Shown here in pieces: positions 12,501 through 26,600 of a DNA stretch of 64,000 nucleotides. This DNA is from Ulota crispa. Taxonomy: Eukaryota; Streptophyta; Bryopsida; Orthotrichales; Orthotrichaceae. Within the stretch, counting starts at the first letter, position 1, and each line of letters begins with the position of its first letter. The translations under genes and the position numbers were made by a program. Under the pieces are notes generated by a model. It had not been told where the DNA came from, made no database searches, and worked only from the letters and a program-made list of their open reading frames with translations. The stretch spans positions 2,501 through 66,500 of the forward strand of contig OY987249.1 of the NCBI GenBank assembly GCA_963920765.1, written 5' to 3'.

Positions 12501-14726
12501 ATGCGTGAGTTGAGCTTGCAACACTACAATGTCAACATGGGATGCTAAAATAAGTGGCTCAGAAGGAATCAAACAAATTTGATGATTTAGGTTTCTTTTC
12601 ACTTAAGCATCTCATTTTTTTCTTTATTCTATTGTAAAGCCAAACTTGATTTAGGATTTAGGGTTTAGAGAAACATTTATGTACAATGCTACATTACAAT
12701 AGGGGCTGTTACAACTTCTCTACTCCATTCTCAATCTTTGGAAAATAGAGTTGTGGCAGCCCATCCAAGATCCGCTAAAGCCCTATTTTTTATAGATTGA
12801 GAAGTTTTTATTTTCACCTTTGGAGACAAATGGGGTGAAGAAATCTTCACATGCTAACTTTTTACCCATTTTGGTCTTGTTTTTATCCTAGTTTGTTCTT
12901 GTTTATCTTTACTTTTTTCATTTTTAGCAATACATTTATCTTTTTAGCAATACCTTTTCTATTTTTAGAAGATACTCCTTTTACTTTCACTTTAGCTTTT
13001 CATACTTTAACCTATTTCTATTCTTTATTCTTCACCACTCACAATGTCAATTGATTTGGTTTTGGAGCCGTTGTTGGAAAGTCATTGAACAAAAGATTAT
13101 CTAATATTTTCAGAGTGTTCTAAGATAAGATTAGACTGGTTCTTCACACTTGCCCTATGAGAAAGTGGTTCTTTGTTAGTAAGTTGAAGTGTTCAACAAA
13201 TTAGCTTAACATATGTAGTAAACACTTTGAGAAAACATTCTATAGCAAACTACACTTTGGAATATTTCAAAGCCATATTATCTCACCTAATTGCCCACTC
13301 TTAGTCGTATCCATTAAGGAAAACTAGTAGGAAATTGAAAACAAATGCAAATTTGGAAATTGTGAAACTGAACAACTTGCCCACCCAACTTTAGTTCGTA
13401 TATTCCAAACAAACAAAAAAGATTTTTTCATGACATAAATGGTCAAACTTGTGCTACACTAGTTATGCTACAAATAAAAAAGTACTTGTCTGTCAAAAGA
13501 CAACATTGCCAACCGAGACATTTATTCAAAACCTCACATGAATGTGATCTCTTTGTAGAGCAACTCAACGCTATACAAGCTCTGCCACCTAAAACCTCAA
13601 AAAATGCTTTTGTAGAAATACCTAAAACATCCGTACAAGATCCTCCATTCAAAACAGATCTCAAAATTTCTTAGAGGTTGTAGCTCTTGGAAGTGGCACT
13701 AAAACCCATGGGCCATCCTGCAAAAAAGACAAGATTGCAAATAAGTTAAAACTTGATATACACACATTTTTTTCTCATTTCAAGGCCCGTTAACTAGCGT
13801 TGCATCTTAATTTCTACTTTTCACCAAAAAGATATGAAAAGGAGCTTTTCAAAAATGAATATAGGCTTCTCATGTTTGCCTTACAGCAATGAAGTGTTAA
13901 TTCTCACAATCATTTCAAAGTAGATTAGCAAATATTGATGTTTAAACTTGTTAATAAATGTTCTACTTCTTTAGAAATGAGAGCATCAATTTTGGATTGT
14001 ATTATTTAAAACAAGTTTATGTACCCATTGTACTAACAGAGGCAACAACTTGACTCAAAATAAATCCTTAGTGTAAATCACTTTATGCATGTACCTCTCT
14101 CTTCCTTATTAGTCCTTTACTAAAAGGACTCAATGTCAACCACTTTATGCATGTATCCCTCTCTCCCGTTTTGGACAGTCACTAGAAGTTACACCACAAC
14201 ATTTTCTTTAGAATGAGCATTTTTACTAAAACCCTAAGGTGGAGGGATTCTTTTATATATATAGATATCTATTAAAACATATGTAAAAAAGAAGGGTATC
14301 ATAATGAGTTACGTGTCATTGAACTATCAAAGATTCATTCACTTCCAAGGGATCCAAGTTTAGAGTCTCACATATACTTTGATATTTATCATATTTATGT
14401 AAGTCTTTGTGATACCAAAACAAAGACCACTTTTAGTTTGGAATTTAGATATCAAAAGAATTTACATTTAGTGTTTTATAGCGAATACAGTTTTAAAATA
14501 TGTAAATGTACAAACTTAAATGATCTTGTTGTTTGAGGGTTAAGCGTACTTTGTAGATAATCTCATCCCATAAAGTGAAAAATCAAACCAACATAAACAG
14601 TAAATATCATCTTATGATGAGATGAGTGAAAGCAAGATGCTCATAATATGAAGAAACACATGAACCTCAGAAGGTGCATCGGCCTCAAAAATGAAAATCT
14701 TTAGCAATAATTTTCACAAGTGTTAC

Positions 14727-16660
14727 CTTGACGGACTCTAATTTGGCAATGGTGGCACCAATTTCCTTAGCAGCTGCCGTACTTTGCACAGCAACCCAAA
14801 ATGTGCAATGTGAAACAAAATAAAAAAGAGGTTAACAAAAATTTTGAGTATACAACATAGCATTGTTCAAATGAAATTGTTTATTTGAATAAAAAAGAGA
14901 GTCAGGACATTTTGCAATTGCTAGATATTAAGAAATCAACAAGAAAATTTCTAAGGTTAACCAACATCTTCACGAGTATGTGAGATAAGTTTCTCCTGTG
15001 ATGCATTGACACCAATGCAAGTGGTCTTCTTCACTAGTTAATACTTCAAATGATTGAACTGCCTTTTCTACCAAAAAATTTAAATGATATGACTCTTTAT
15101 TCTACAAAAACTCTTAAGATGCCTTGCTATCAATGCTCAATAAGGTTCTATAAGAATTCAAAGCATTTCACAGTTCACTAGATCCCCAAACTTTTGACAA
15201 TCGACACCATGGATACCTCAACAAAAGACTTGCTGAAAAGATTTGGCCCAATATTCTTAATGCTTCAGTGCGTTGCAGCAGCTTCTTCAGTTCAACGTTT
15301 GGATCACGTAGAACCTGCAAACCACAAAAACTCCATTCAACACTAAGAATCTCTCACAAGAAATTTTCCAAAAAATTGTGCATATTCTCACCTCCATTTT
15401 CAGTGACCTCTGTTACGGCAACAGCAACACAACTACTAGAAAGAAGTGCTTTAAAGCAGAGTGCATGGTGTTGGATTGGGTATTGAGGTATGCAAAATGC
15501 TCAGAGAGAAATACCATTTGGCAAATGTGCAAAAGAGTAAACTTGATGTCAGCAACATTGAGCTTCCACAAATTGTCCAACATCATCTTTTGCTTGGTCT
15601 CTAAATAGGCTTCCATGGATTGCTCCCCAAGTTCTCTATCCTACAGTTGCTTTTGAATATCTCCTTGCATCTGCATCAGTTGAATTGCACCTGCCAATTT
15701 CAAATCAAGCAATCTCTACCCTTATCAGGGCACAAGCATACAGACGTGCCATTTGGTTTTGCCAAACACACAATCTTAGAAATAAGAAGCTTTCCATGAA
15801 AACAAAATATGCATTAACACAACATTTCAAGTGACAAGGCTTTGTAATTACTTGCAATTGCTAAAACCTGTGACTTCATTTGGTGACCCTTGCCACGCAT
15901 CTACTCTATCACATATGGCACTTCCAGAGAAACCAACTTCTTGCCGAGTTCCTTGGCACCTTGCCTTCGATAGATGTACCCAATGGTCTGCAATATCACT
16001 TCTCCAAAAGCTATGTATTCCAAATTCCAACATGCCAAAAACAACACAAAGACATTACAATGAAGAAACAAAACCTTCCTACATTCAAGGAAAATCATAG
16101 AAAGTCACAAATTTTAAAGCGGAAACCAGAGTTAACTCATTTTGAAGAGATTGGCAGTTTGAAGACTTACAAGATTCCTTCAACTGTTCTCTTTCATCTT
16201 TAGCCCACTGAGAGTATTTTGCTTGGTTTCCTTCCATAAAAAGTTGGATATGCACTAGTAGTTTTTCACCAAGTTTTGTCTCCCTTTGTTTTTGGACGAC
16301 ATGTTTGAAGTGAAAACCCACAAGAAAATGAGGATAATCTAAGAGACTAATAAGTACAGATAAATCACACAATATGACAATTTCCGAGTTTCTAAATATT
16401 GCCTTTGATTGTTTCTTTACAACTCAAAAGGATACAATTAATACTCATGTTATGAAGCTTATTACATTCTAGAAAACACGGTGTTCATCATGTTAGGAAT
16501 TTGGTAAATAACTTTTGAGCAACAAAGAATATATAAATAACAATCCTGAACTCTTGAGTAGCTCTCTCAGGAGATGAGATGATCACCTTCATATTGTTCT
16601 GAACTTTGTTGATATTGATATTTTGCTCAAAATCCATTCCTGCTATCAATGCCAATGCTA
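14727..16660 (-). pseudogene. 3' half of a DnaJ gene: DnaJ-X domain exons, J-domain missing here
   Basis: Minus-strand exons in order: 16658-16587 (GMDFEQNININKVQ), 16300-16173 (QKQRETKLGEKL), about 16040-15853 ([17 protein letters not shown]), about 15700-15487 (LWKLNVADI), 15314-15217 (LRILGQIF) and 14781-14727. Together they follow the C-terminal DnaJ-X domain of plant DNAJ10-like co-chaperones (Hsp70 partners). Most borders are GT/AG, so this is not a processed copy. It is broken by TAG at 15641 and by TAG at 15901, where the family has tryptophan. The acceptor before 16300 looks lost. The J-domain half lies 22 kb away at 38.4-40.1 kb on the same strand, and the two halves meet at adjoining residues. 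Confidence 0.85.
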
Positions 16661-17247
16661 GTTGATATAACCAACAAAAAAACAGATTAGTTAGAATGCC
16701 TTATACCATTTTATAATAATTTAAGATGTTGGAATACTAAACAACAAAAGCACAAAATTTCACCAATAACACTCCAACTGAGAGTGAATTACTTCAATTA
16801 TAACGCAATTTTCATTATAATGAGAGTATTGGGACCTCTCAAAATAATATTGGGCGTTTTAAGGGAGAATTATTGAAGCACTTGGGTTCTTATTTAGGTC
16901 CATATTCACTAAATTTACTAGTGTAAAGTAGCAATTTCCATTAAAACAAGAGTTATGCAAGTAATGATCATTGCCCAACAGATTTTTGCATTATATTATA
17001 CTAATATTATTTGTATTTAAGAAACAAATATATACATAATATAATGGAAAATATATTAATATAGTATAAACATTTACAACATGAATATGAATATAAATAC
17101 CATGAACATATAATCAAACTATGTATTTTCAAGTACAAGTGAGTTCAACAAACAAACTTTCAATCTTATATCAAAGCATAAATAAAACATAAATATCACA
17201 CTATCCTATAAAGCTAACTATCCTAGTTAGCTTCAATATAAGCAACG

Positions 17248-20102
17248 CTATGCTTCTGATGAAATGTATGTAGCCAAACTTTGATTAATGACTTCAATTT
17301 GAGTTGGAGGGATTTTGATGAAGCACTTGACGATGTCTTGTCTGATTCTAGATTTCCACGCTATCATCAAAGCATTGGTTTCTTCCCAAAGAGGTGGTTC
17401 ACTTTTGTCCACCTTCCACCGCAAACCTCTTGTAGTATCCCATCCAGTATAGTAATCTTGAACAACTTGATCTCTTGATACTAGACAAAAATACTGAATG
17501 AAGATGCAATTGGGCTTCTCTGGATTTGAGTTAGGGTCAGATAACGCCCTTGCAATCCAAACTAGTTGAGTATCACCATCAGCAGGTCAAATTGCAACAA
17601 AGTAGCCTTCATACAGATCTTGTCCCACTCTGAAGGACGGAAGAAGGCAACCTTGCAAAGGTCCTACATAGGCGTTGTCCTCTGCAAACTCTTCAAGGTC
17701 TTTGCCATCATCTGCAAGTTGATCCTCCAAAATAGCTTGAACTCGAGTAGATGGCCAAAAACCATCTCTCAAAACAATAGAGACAAGTAGAGGTTCTTGC
17801 AATGCTACCTTCACTGCACGCCAATAGTGAACTAAATGCTCATAGCGTCTTTTGTATTCCCCAGTGGCGTCTTCATTGCACAAGTTCTCCCAATATTTTT
17901 GAAACCCAGATAAACCCTTCAGTATGTCATCTATTCCCCTCATCAGGTTTTGAATAACTGCTTTTGGCAACCCATGAGGCCACAAACTCCTCCCCTCTAG
18001 GTCTTCTTTCCATAATTTAATGCCTCTACCATCATCTCCTAACCACTCCAAATCAATGCATAGAAGTTTATACTTCATAATTGGACATCCACTTGAGTCA
18101 AGGTAGAACTTGACTTGTTGTGGTTTTGTGTGTCCAACCAAGGTTTCATCACCGTTGTTAAACTTACCAACAATGAAACCTTTGAAATCCGGCACTTCTT
18201 CTATAAGATGAGGAATGGTGGGAGTACTTTCTACATCCATGAAAGATTTCATGAGAGCAAGAATTGTTGGAAAGTTCTCCTTCCTCAAGAGCATGCTCCA
18301 TCTTCCAAGCAGTGCGTCGATGTCGTCATGTGTGTGACCAACTATCATGAAATTAACATAGACCTCACATAATATCTTGTTTTCAACAAGGAGGGACCAA
18401 AAACAAAAAACATACCTATTCTTATTGTCGCCTGTGGCATTGTCCATTTGCACATGGGGAATAGGTGGCAAAAGTGTTATTAGAACTAAGGTGATTGGTG
18501 GTGGCAGTAGCGATGTTATGCACATCTTTGCACCACTAAGCACCACAGCAAACAAAGGCAATGTCCTCGATCCTATAAACAACTCCCTCAAAGAAGACTT
18601 TGGTGGCAACTCCAATTCTTGCAGCAATTTAACCATGGAGCTGATGGTGTAATTTGAATCATGGGAGAAGAAATCCAAACCATAATGTGCATACCAAACA
18701 TCACCATGACCATGTGCAATCATGCCAGTGACAGACACGGGCAACTTCATAAGACCATCTAGGTCTTTACTCTTGTGCAAGAACATCAAAGAAGCCGTTT
18801 TTGCATGATCCATCTTGTCATGCATGATTGTCAAGATTTCATGCGGAAATGCATGTGACCAATATCGGTTTGTGTAATACCACTCTTTGTGTGCACGAGC
18901 ATTTGCCCAATGCTTGTCCAATTTCTGTTGACACTTCAATGCTTGATGAGATCTTGCAATAGCTCCCTTCAGAAGTGCATCAAGTTTATCACAAGTAGAA
19001 CACCGAGAAAAATTATCCCCAGGTCTCTTCACCTTGTACTCGGCAAAGCTTGCTGATATGATCTTGCTCAAGTTTGAGGTTGAAACATCCTTTAATCCAA
19101 AAGCGGCGTTAGCATTGTTGATAGTTGACATGACACCCTTCCATTGAAATGAAGTCGGAAGAACTCGAGACACCACCTTCTCTCCAGATTTGAGAGTCTT
19201 AGTACAATGTGGCATATGATCTGCGCTGTTATCTAAAATGCACTTCAAAGCAGCGGTGGCTTGCAAGGTGTGCTTCCTTGGTTTTAGTAGCCCAGAGTTC
19301 CCATGGGCAATGCTTGGCGGCCTTGGTGAGCATAAGTTTGATAACGGTAGAATGTGGCCTCCGAGACGGCAGCAATATGCATCCACGCTCGCAAACAAAC
19401 GTTTATGCCTTCAATTGTGACCACCCTTCTCCCGTGCCCTTTGTAGTGAACTTGCTTGTGAACGTCAGTCTTCATGTGGGACCTAAACTTGAATGTGGTT
19501 TGGTGGTACATTTGATGGCAGAAAGCTCAAATCTTCTCCCTTGGAAATAGCTGGATGCCATTCATAGAACAACATTCTTTGCTAGAGCAAGAATTGACGG
19601 ACTCTTGAGTAAGAAGATCTTTGGCTTTGAGAGAGGACTCACATGCCGACTTCCTGATTGTGCTTGCATATGGTCAAGCAGACGTCAATGAACAAGGACT
19701 AAGGATGCTGGATTGTAAACGTCTAAAATTGTCACGTGCCTTGTGGTCACGGAGACTAGCACCATGGCAATGGACTAGAGAGATAGGCCAAGCTAGAAAG
19801 GAGTAAATATCTACTTTGGGTATGTCCACTTCCAAATGAGTCCTGCAAATGTGAATAGCTACATGGGTGTCGCCTGAAGGACCGTTGGCACCAAGGACCA
19901 AATCCAAGTCCACACTATGGCAAGTACCCTTGCCAATAAGGAGATCCTAATTGTTGTAGAGTGTAACAGGCCGTGTATTCCACAAACGATGAGGAAGACC
20001 TTCGCATTTCGGTATTCCAACACTCATTTCCTCTAGAACATGAAGATTGTCATCAGAGGAGTCCATGTTGTCAGTGAAAGCCGCTAGAGAATTGAAGTCA
20101 CC
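17248..20102 (-). pseudogene. DUF7869-type transposon gene, broken
   Basis: The frame starts after an acceptor at about 20103 and runs to TAG at 17248. The C-terminal part has the DUF7869-like core: LDNATGDNKNRY-type motif (here QMDNATGDNKNRYVF), FMIVGHTHDDIDALLGRWS, an upstream TIMHDKMDHAKTAS, and a CSTCDKL cysteine pair. This acidic DNAT.D / HTHDDID / MDH pattern resembles an RNase H-like transposase or integrase core, but that is inference. Breaks: TAG at 19947, TGA at 19674, TGA at 19527, a one-base frameshift near 19310-19330 just before HGNSGLLKPR, and TGA at 17587, after which the frame continues to ALSDPNSNPEKPNC and TGWDTTRGLRW. The long open part (17587-19398) has no natural ATG. 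Its upstream region holds the palindromic motif array. Confidence 0.8.
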
Positions 20103-20163
20103 TGCACATTCAAAGAAATTGAATAATGTAAGAGAGATAGAGCATGATTAGATGATCCCTAAC

Positions 20164-21288
20164 CAGATTGACTCAATCTGAATTTCATCAAGAAAGGGAC
20201 AGATTGGGACCAGTTAATATGAAAGGATAATGCTGCACACATCAATTGAGGTTAAAATTACTGATTGAGAAAATGCACTCTTGTACATCTGGATAACGAA
20301 ATGCCCATTTCACAAAGTAGAATAGTAAATCCAAAGGGGTCTTGATATCATTTGGATCGACTCAAGCTAAATGAAATTGAAATTGATGTTGAAATTATTC
20401 ACATGCCAGAATACTCATCACATAGATTATTTTGTTTTCATTGCAAGTGATACATATAAATCTCATCATACATCCATACAATCAATGAACAAGAAAGAGC
20501 ACCGTCAAACCGTGCTGACCATGCGCAATACATTTAGGTCAACACAAGCTAAACTGCATTTATATTGATCATTCCAGTAAACACGATAAATTATTTTATT
20601 TTGTAGACCAGAGAAACTGTCCGTATTGAACACCGTGGTTAAATTTATATTCAGATCAATTTGATCTAAATTGACTCACCATCAGAATGACTACTATAAG
20701 TGTCCCAACATAACGCCTATATATAACTTGATAACGTGTTGGTCTAAGTACATCAGTAAATGAATTAGGCTGCCTCGCTCTATATTCCTACAATGGATAC
20801 ACCAGCAATGTTTGCATATCCTAGGGAAATGTCACTCATGCATAGGGGTTCAGGCCCAAATATAGGTGCCCTACAAAACAGAGTTGTGAAGTAAAATTCA
20901 AGAATTTGGATGACTATTTAGGTCAAATCAATCTAAATAGTTTGTAACGCAAATGATATGAAGGTGCCGCAACAATGAGTTTTCTGGTATGATTTGAGAC
21001 TTTGAATGGCTGTTTAGCTTGACTTGATCTAAATGGTTGTTGAATCAAATGACATGAAGGAGCCTCAACAAACACTGACAGTCATCAAGCAAGGTTTGGA
21101 AGTGCGGACGACTATTTAGGTCAACTTGATCTAATTATAATTTTAAATAAATAGTATGAAGGTCCATAAATAGTGACAGTTGTCCAGTAAGATTTGAGAG
21201 ATCGGATAACTGTTTAGGTCAACTCGATCTAAACGGTTGCTGGATCAAAAGGAATCAACTATTGATAATTAGATCGAGTCGACTTGAT
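20164..21288. promoter_or_regulatory. Palindromic 21-bp motif array upstream of the DUF7869 gene
   Basis: Nine copies of an odd palindrome (arms like TTTAGRTCRA and TYGATCTAAA around one base) start near 20164, 20351, 20533, 20651, 20918, 21013, 21115, 21213 and 21270. The copy at 21213-21233 is close to consensus. From 20900 to 21240 the motif sits in a diverged tandem repeat of about 97 bp that also contains ATGAAGGTGCC and TTTGAGA. Position is immediately 5' of the minus-strand DUF7869 gene. Role as a binding site is inferred from the dyad symmetry and repetition. Confidence 0.75.
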
Positions 21289-22389
21289 TATCAATCCGGT
21301 TATTGCGGACCTTCTCGGTTTTCCCAATGTACATGTAGATCTTGCAGTCATTGCTTCGGGATTTACAACGACAAATGCGTTGTGTTACGAAAAGACAACG
21401 GATGTAATACAAAGAAAACATGGTACTGATCAAATCGTCGTTCAAAGTTTGAGGAGTTCAAACAGCATGTATTAGTAACATGAAAGATAGAGAAGACTGT
21501 ACAAATGAAATGGTACAATTGCCACAGGAAAGTTTGTTATCCTTAGAACTCTAACGTGGAAGTGGAATGTTTGCGAATTCATCAATTGAACAATACGAAG
21601 TTGGAATGTTATACCAAAATCTTAAAGCGCTTCCTCAAACAATTTGTCATCAACAGTCCTACACTTCAAACACTCAAAGATGACTCTAGAGAAGATCGTA
21701 AACAGACATCTCTCCCTCACTTGATGACTAGAAGTTCAAACAAAAAAAAATGACTCCAACTAAACTAGACATAGACAGCACTGAATGATGGGGGGGAGAA
21801 TTTGAGAGAGAGCTTTTGGCGGGAAAGAGAAGGCGTGAACTATGAAGCACAGGTTCAAATTTGCACCAATAATGCAAAAGTCGTGGCACATGGCCGTTAC
21901 TTAGAATGCCTTTACACTTGAACCTTCAGAAGATGCCATACAAAGGCCAACGCATTAAAGGCAGTCTGCGCTAGTTTTGTACTTGTCCTATTTCTGAAGA
22001 TTTTGGATCACTGTACAACAAAATCCAATGACCTATTCTTGCATTAGAAGTTGCATAATATAGGTTTTGGTGGCATATTATAGTCACGCAACTTTTGCTT
22101 CATTTCTTCTGCTGTTTTTAACCAATCAAAAGTACAACTTTCTTAGGCATGTTTGCTGTACTTCATGAATTGAAGATCCTCCAACAAGAAAAAGTGGTAA
22201 TTAAAGGGTTGCAAGGTTTCCAGTTAGGGTTAGGGTACGTGATTCAATGTCTTAGGATTTAGGGTTTAGGGTCTACGAAAAACCCTTCACTTGTAAAGGA
22301 TTGAGCCATTTCTTCATTGAAAATCACTCTTGACTGCCACTTTTTGGGGGGGGTTTGTAAGAAGAAGGTTTTTTTTTTTAACTGGGAAA

Positions 22390-23610
22390 TCCAATTGTTG
22401 GATCTTACCCTAGAGTGGATTCAAGTTCTTGTGCAAAAAAAACAAGGTCATTCCATTTGGAGTTGAGTGACATAATTACATGAAAAGTGAAAAGACAAGT
22501 CTTTTTAAACCCTACCACAAATTCGCAAAAGCCGTTGACCACTTGTATAACAAAAATTTGCCGTATCCAAAGTTTGGTTTTTTTCCCCTCAATCAAGGAT
22601 ATCAAGTTAGGTATGTGTGGGAGAATTTTCAAATGACATGGAACTACACAAGACATGCAAAAAATCAGTAAGTAAAATGAAGTAGAGAATGGGTGAAATC
22701 ACTAAATTCTTAAGAATTTAATTATTAAATTTTAAATTGTAAATCCTAATGGTCATAATGTTGTCATAAGCAATGTACTTCCTTTGGATTAATTTATTTT
22801 CCAAAATAATGAAAATTGAGTAAAATAAAGGACTTCATTGGTTTTTGGGGAAATTACAAATAGGGGCTTGGAAAACAATATTACATATAGGGGTGCAGTT
22901 TCAAAATAATTACGTATAGGGGCATGATTTCGAACAAAATTAAAAGTTTTTGTACTAGTTTTTTTTTGGTCTGAACATTGGGTTGATTTAGATACATCAC
23001 ATTAATTGTTAGGTATTTTCTGAAAAACTTAAAGGTCTACCCAAATCAAGCTTCAACAATTTTGATAAAATAGATGGCAATTTTATGAAACTTGTACATT
23101 TTTGGAAAATTAGCTAACATTTAATGTCTTGTACTTAAATCAACCAATGTCAAAACAAAAAAACATTGCAAAAACTTACAAATTTGTTTGAAATCGTGCC
23201 CTTATTTGTAACTGTTTTGAAAATGTGCCCCTAATTTTCTGTAATATTGTTTTCATGCCCCTATTTGTAGTTTCCCCAAGTTTCTTCTAGAGTAGAGAAT
23301 CCATAACTGCCCACAAACAAAAACTCGTCATAACTTTGATCTCATTGATTGAAATTGAATGTTTCAAAGCTTCTCACCTATAAAAATATCTAAACAACCA
23401 ATTACAATTTTTTTTTAAATTAATTCATTAAGAAGTTCTTGAGATGCCCATGCGGACAGTCCTATCAAAATTTTCATGATTTCATGCATAATTTCTTCGT
23501 CAAATGTGAAAATTAAGAAAAATTTAGATGCCCACATAGATCTTTGAATTCCCCAGCTTTGACAAAAGTTTCAAAAATAACACACAATAGCGTAGCAAAA
23601 GGTGCATGCT
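22390..23610 (-). mobile_element. Degraded MITE family A copy, reverse orientation, interrupted by a second MITE
   Basis: Reversed family A landmarks appear on both sides of a nested element: GTGTGGGAGAATTTTCAAATG and a fragment like the GTAAGTAAAATGAAGTAGAGA stretch on the left, then TCTAGAGTAGAGAATCC, CATAACTTTGATCTCATTGA and the TTCAAAGCTTCTCACC stretch on the right. The TTAA ends are not clearly preserved. This copy is older or more worn than those at 1518 and 49375. Confidence 0.6.
22847..23277. mobile_element. 431-bp foldback MITE with ~95-bp inverted ends, nested in a family A copy
   Basis: Both ends begin GGGGAAAYTACAAATAGGGG reading inward, and the inverted match continues for roughly 95 bp through AAAACAATATTACA and CGATTTCRAACAAA. 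The inside carries a recurring TAGGGGC spaced about 40 bp. It interrupts the reversed family A copy between GACTTCATT and TCTAGAGTAG, so it inserted later. No target duplication is clear to me. Confidence 0.85.
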
Positions 23611-26600
23611 TGAACCCTCACCTGTCCATCGGAGGGACAACAGCCTTGTGAGTGAAAATATGAAAATATGAAAAACATGTAGAGGTTCAATACAACATCA
23701 TGGAATGTGTATTTCTAGTAGTTAATGGGTATTGTTATGTTTTCTCTTCTAAATTTAATAAAGTGTACACTATGTAGCATTCAAATTTTTTTTGGACCTC
23801 TTCTTCACATAGTTTCACATTATTCATTACAAATAGTAACATACTATACACATGAAAATTGAATAGTTTTATTGGTCCTCCAATTTCAAAGTATTAGTAG
23901 AGAAATTAAGGTTCTAGTCTAAATTAAGCAAAGAATGGCAATGATGAAAAGTGGTCACTGACTCACCAATTTGGAATTAAAATATTTGTAGTAATCATGA
24001 CTTAGTATTTTTTACTACCTCAACTTCAATCTATTAATAATTGAAGTAGTAAATGTTTTTGAGCCCTACAAAAAGGTTTAGGGTCATTTTCAAATTTCAA
24101 TGAGAATGCTAACTATGCATTGCATTCCAAGGAACTAATGTGGAAGTCATTTTTATGGATTGAAGTATTTGTACAATTTTTGAATCTAGTCATGTCATAG
24201 AATACAATAAGAAAAATATAGATACTATTCACCATATTTTAACAATAACGTGCAATTCACAACCAATTGATAGAAATAAATTTTCACATTTATGAAGTGT
24301 TGCATTCAATGAATTAAATTTTGAAGAAGTTGTTTATTGGTTCATTCCCTTGTATGATGCAGTTTATAAGAGCATGTGTGGAAATTGAGAATTTTAGTTC
24401 CATTTTGAGATGGTTTTCTCTCCTTCAATTCTTGAAATGAAATGCTCATTTCTGTGTGTGTGGGTTTTTTAATTTCATTTACAATGACATTCTTTAGGAG
24501 ATTCATGCAATTCTCATCTATGTGCAATTGAATTTAGTTTACGGTACCGTCATGAATGTAATCAATTCACTTTTGGAGTATCTGTTCTGTTGTTTAGGGT
24601 TCCCCAAAGGTAAAATAAATTTACAAAAAAGCACATTTAAAAATAAAAGTGCATAATCCAATGTATACCAATATTATTACTATAATGTTTTTTTTTTTTT
24701 GTAATTTTGAACACAAAGTTCATGAAATGCAATTGTATTTTTTTATATATACTTCCAGCAATGAAAATTCGTAAATAACATTCCATGTAAGTATGTTGTT
24801 CTTGTAAGGTTGTTTTTTTTTATAAACCCTAATCACTATGAATAAGGAATTTCTAAGATGTTGAATGTGTTACAAATGATTATATCCTACATGAACTGAA
24901 TTGTTTAACACCGTCTTATTTTGAAACACATAACATAATAGTACTCTTGTTTGGTGGTTGCTATGTATTGCCACATGTTATGTTTGTAATGTATTTTTTT
25001 TTCATTGTTTGTTAGCTTGACTAAAAGCAATGAAATTGCAATTTCCATTTGTTTATTAGTGTAAAAATACATAATTATGGGTACAGTCTTCTCTTATGTA
25101 GAATCATATATATATGCATGTCATTTATGATTTCTATTTTATACAGATACAGACATTGAGTTCCATAAGTACAAAAGACACACATGCTGACATTTGTTTC
25201 TTTCATTAATATACACCGCAATGAAACATAGTATGATACTTATAGTCAACAATTAGATTTCACTTATTATGCACATCATACTACATGATTATAATTCAGC
25301 ATTCATGCTTTATTGGAAAACATTGAATTTAATACAAAATGTTCTTGGTTTACACGTTCTTTTTTGTACAACAATGTTGAAGCATTAGTGATATGGTAAG
25401 TCATTACAAAAATTGTGACTCATCAATCTTGATGTAATAGTATTACTCTAAATCATAAGTATCATATGAACCCATTTAAAAAATGCCCTTTAATTGTTCA
25501 TTTTCATTTCTTTTATTGCATTTGAGCATTGATCTTATAATCTTCTAAAATAGTTGAACTTCTCGATTGAAACGAAAGTAATGCATAGGATAAGGACATT
25601 GCTATGTACAACATATTATGGTTCATTTCCATATAAATGACTCATCTTGTTTTGAACTTCATCCTTCCTTAATTTTCAAATTGGAGGTCCAAAACACCTT
25701 CAAAGTGAGGGACATTTTTACAACATCAAGGAAATAAGAAAGCCCCAAACAAGCATCAAAAACATATTTCAATCATTAGGAATTAAGAAATCTCAATATG
25801 TGGTTTGGATTCAAAGAACTTGTGCAATTATTGGATATGAAGGATTTTGTACTTCCTTCATTTCGAGCGTAAACAAAAAATTCTAAAAGCATATGAAGAA
25901 AATAATTGCTATATATATATATATCCTTTTACCATAAATCTTTTGTTAGTGAATGCACAACATTGGAAAACTAAATTTATATGTATTCTTAATCTTTGAA
26001 TGCTAGAGCTATCCTTTAATATTCATGTATATTAATATTGAAATACGTAATGCTTATCAACCCATTCAGGGTAACATGCAAATCCATTAATAAAAATATC
26101 TTGCACAAAAAAATCTACACAAAATTCATGTGTACATTTCATCATTAAGACAATGTAATTTCACAAAATCATATGTAAAGCTCTCTCAAACAATGCATAA
26201 TTATGTTCATGTTACTTTTGTTCATACAATAATTAAAATGAAATATGGAACAGTATAGTGATAAAATTCACATGAAGCCCATATTTGGCCAAACATATAC
26301 TCTTCATTCAATTAGTCTATAACATATACCCTACAACTAAGGAATAATATTAGTTTGCTAAACACCTTCAATCCATTTATTATTGAAGGTACAACAATTC
26401 TAAAAATCATAAAACATATTTGAAATCAAATCTTAAAGCGTTCATCATGCAGAATATGTGATATTCATTTCTATACGTAGAAAGGTTAATTTCCCTTCAA
26501 TAAATTGCTTTCAATTTAAAATCTATGTTATGCACCATATATTGTATTAATGAACAATAATTTTTAATATAGATTTGACAAAAATATGACTATATGAGCC

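Larger units (their letters stand above)
8982..14649. other. Mostly gene-free interval with repeat remnants
   Basis: Apart from the repeats at 9050-9130 and 12169-12500 I see no gene. A short repeat of TTTTTGTCAATTTGGACATG lies at 10600-10700. A strong acceptor (TCTTTTTTGCAG) at about 13720 on the minus strand precedes a short open stretch reading GPWVLVPLPR; it might be the last exon of the DnaJ gene to the right, but I cannot confirm that. Confidence 0.5.

Noticed and set aside
12851..13054. 67-codon Phe-rich frame resembling a membrane protein
   Set aside because: Pyrimidine-rich AT sequence gives such hydrophobic frames by composition; no motif, no exon borders.
15831..16203. Plus-strand frames of 89 and 107 codons
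   Set aside because: They lie opposite DnaJ-X exons whose minus-strand translation matches the family.
18115..18652. Plus-strand frames across the DUF7869 gene
   Set aside because: Shadows of the minus-strand coding sequence, which has clear conserved blocks.
22223..22275. Telomere-like TTAGGG/TTTAGGG words
   Set aside because: Only two or three units, diverged and not in an array; common by chance in plant DNA and not evidence of a telomere or interstitial telomeric block.
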